Source: Flavobacteriales bacterium UBA1995
GTDB taxonomy: Bacteria > Bacteroidota > Bacteroidia > Flavobacteriales_D > Sanyastnellaceae
Direction of reading: 5' to 3'
Assembly: GCA_002336475.1 (NCBI GenBank)
Contig: DDCX01000117.1
Span: 1-7,598, forward strand
DNA: 7,598 bases
The translations under genes and the position numbers were made by a program. Below the pieces are notes generated by a model that saw only the letters and a list, made by a program, of their open reading frames with translations, had not been told where the DNA came from and made no database searches. This document shows positions 6,284-7,598 of this stretch, piece by piece (within the stretch, counting starts at the first letter, position 1; the number at the start of each line of letters is the position of its first letter).

Positions 6284-7598
6284 TTATCCCTCGAGGGTTT
6301 CTAGCTGATTTGTTGCAGCTTCCCAGTCGTCGAGTGCCTTTTGCAAGGCTGTTTGAAGTTGCTCGTATTCTTGGGCTTTGGCTACAGTAGCCATGCGGTT
6401 TTCAGGATCCAAGTTGATCATCTCCTCGTTAAGGGCGACTTCCTGAGCCTCCAGTTCTGCGATTTCCTTCTCTCGTTTGCTGATTTTGTTTTTCAGCTTT
6501 TTGACGAGTTTCTGGTTTTCGTAGGCCTGTTTGCCGTCTTCTTTTGAGGTTGCCTTGGTCTTCGCTTTTTGGTTTCCCTTGGTGTCCTTGCCTCCGGGAT
6601 TGCCCTTGGGGCCATCTGTTCTTCCTGCCTCATAAGCGGCGATGGTGTCGGACCTTTTTTCGACCAAGAATTGCTGGATGTCGCCGATGTATTGGCGGAG
6701 ACCGGTGGGGGTGACTTCGTAGACCAATTCGGTCAGGCCTGTGAGGAAATCCCGGTCGTGGGAGACGACGATGAGGGTGCCGTCGTAATGCATCAAGGCT
6801 TGCTTGAGTACATCCTTGGCCTTCATATCCAAGTGGTTGGTGGGCTCGTCGAGCACCAACAAATTGTAGGGGTGCAACAGCAACTTGCACAGGGCCAATC
6901 GTGCCTTTTCACCCCCTGAGAGGACCTTGACTTTCTTGTCGACGTCTTCGCCGCTGAACAGGAAGGAGCCGAGCAGGGCCCGCACGCGTTTGCGCACTTC
7001 GCCCGTGGCTTCGTTGTCGATGGTCTCAAAGACGGTCAACTCACCATCGAGTTCATCGCTTTGGTTCTGGGCGTAATACCCGACGTCAACGTTGTGGCCG
7101 AGCCCACAGGTGCCGTCGCCTTCGAGCTCGCCGAGCAGGATGCGCGTCAGGGTCGTTTTGCCTGCTCCATTTTTGCCGACCAACGCCACCTTGTCTTGGC
7201 GGGCGATCATGAGGTCCACATCCTTGAAGACTTCGAGGTCATCGAAGCGTTTGGCCAACCTTTGGGCTTCTACGACCACCTTGCCTGCCCGCGGTGCAGG
7301 AGGGAAGCGGAACCGCATGGCGGCGTTTTCGAATTGGTCCACCTCGATGCGCTCCATTTTATCGAGCTTCTTGATGAGGCTTTGGGCAAAGGCGGCCTTG
7401 TTCTTTTTCGCGCGGAACTTGTTGATGAGCTCCTCGGTATGTGCAATGTCTTTCTGTTGCTGTTTAGCGGCGGACTCTTGGCGGGCGAATTCTTCTTCGC
7501 GCCAAGCCATGTATTTGCTGTAGGAAGCTTTGTGGTCGTGGACCCTGGTCGATGTGATCTCTACCGTGCGGTCCGTCACATTGTCCAGAAAGGTGCGG
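6284..7598 (-). CDS. ABC-F family ATP-binding protein (partial, C-terminal two thirds)
   Basis: The gene enters from the right edge and about 438 codons are visible of a family usually near 630-650. The GTG at 7579 is not the start: the frame continues to the edge as RTFLDNV, the sequence that follows the H-loop of the first ATPase domain, so domain 1 lies outside. Next is the charged interdomain linker (KYMAWREEEFARQ through KKLDKMERIEVD), the arm ABC-F proteins insert near the ribosomal P/E site. ATPase domain 2 is complete: Walker A GKNGAGKTT (7151-7177), signature LSGGEKA (6902-6922), Walker B LLVLDEPTNHLD (about 6827-6863) and H-loop VVSHDRDFL (about 6745-6772). A Lys/Gly-rich low-complexity link leads to a C-terminal coiled coil (about 6290-6500), as in Uup/YdiF-type members. 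No membrane segments exist, so it is a soluble, ribosome-associated ATPase, not a transporter. Which subfamily, and whether it gives antibiotic resistance, cannot be told; housekeeping is likelier. Confidence 0.93.
   Translation of the reverse strand, partial: RTFLDNVTDRTVEITSTRVHDHKASYSKYMAWREEEFARQESAAKQQQKDIAHTEELINKFRAKKNKAAFAQSLIKKLDKMERIEVDQFENAAMRFRFPPAPRAGKVVVEAQRLAKRFDDLEVFKDVDLMIARQDKVALVGKNGAGKTTLTRILLGELEGDGTCGLGHNVDVGYYAQNQSDELDGELTVFETIDNEATGEVRKRVRALLGSFLFSGEDVDKKVKVLSGGEKARLALCKLLLHPYNLLVLDEPTNHLDMKAKDVLKQALMHYDGTLIVVSHDRDFLTGLTELVYEVTPTGLRQYIGDIQQFLVEKRSDTIAAYEAGRTDGPKGNPGGKDTKGNQKAKTKATSKEDGKQAYENQKLVKKLKNKISKREKEIAELEAQEVALNEEMINLDPENRMATVAKAQEYEQLQTALQKALDDWEAATNQLETLEG

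Noticed and set aside
6276..6298. Possible bidirectional terminator between the convergent genes, including the palindrome CCCTCGAGGG at 6288-6297
   Set aside because: The palindrome has a stem of only three to five pairs with almost no loop and no proper T-run, and it lies within the last codons of the ABC-F gene. An alternative AGGG/CCCT pairing is equally weak.
7574..7579. GTG at 7579 as the real start of the ABC-F gene
   Set aside because: The same frame continues upstream to the window edge with RTFLDNV, the conserved continuation of the first ATPase domain's H-loop, so the gene is cut by the window and does not start here.
1..7598. A new defence, mobile or biosynthetic system in the window
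   Set aside because: Every complete gene belongs to a common family with an intact frame, and there are no transposase, integrase, repeat-array, toxin-antitoxin or nuclease signatures.

Overview
This 7.6 kb window looks like an ordinary chromosomal, largely housekeeping stretch from a member of the Bacteroidota with fairly GC-rich DNA. Three observations point there: a surface protein ending in a type IX secretion (T9SS) type A sorting domain, which is essentially restricted to this phylum; a short, kinase-less PASTA membrane protein of the kind seen in Bacteroidota; and the absence of a convincing Shine-Dalgarno sequence before any start I examined. No mobile element, CRISPR array, tRNA or rRNA was seen.

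Layout. The left edge (1-80, minus strand) probably holds the first 26 codons of a divergently transcribed gene that runs out of the window. A roughly 120 bp gap (81-202) would serve as the shared promoter region and contains an imperfect inverted repeat around TGTACA. Four plus-strand genes then follow head to tail: purL (203-2446; small-type FGAM synthase of purine synthesis), a membrane-anchored PASTA protein (2473-3288), a T9SS-sorted surface protein (3285-5216) and an RluA-family 23S rRNA pseudouridine synthase (5223-6275). The gaps are 26 bp, a 4 bp ATGA overlap and 6 bp, so the last three at least are probably one transcript, with purL likely leading it. Converging on them, with 8 bp between the stop codons, is the C-terminal two thirds of an ABC-F family ATPase (6284-7598, minus strand), whose N-terminal ATPase domain lies beyond the right edge.

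Function. purL supplies a purine-pathway step and has no obvious functional link to the genes behind it. PASTA domains usually sense or bind peptidoglycan-related ligands, the T9SS protein is delivered to the outer surface, the pseudouridine synthase modifies ribosomal RNA, and ABC-F proteins act on ribosomes. The tight packing of two envelope proteins with an rRNA-modifying enzyme is the most notable organisational feature. I see no convincing new multi-gene system; the least understood item is the T9SS-sorted protein with its jelly-roll-like N-terminal region.
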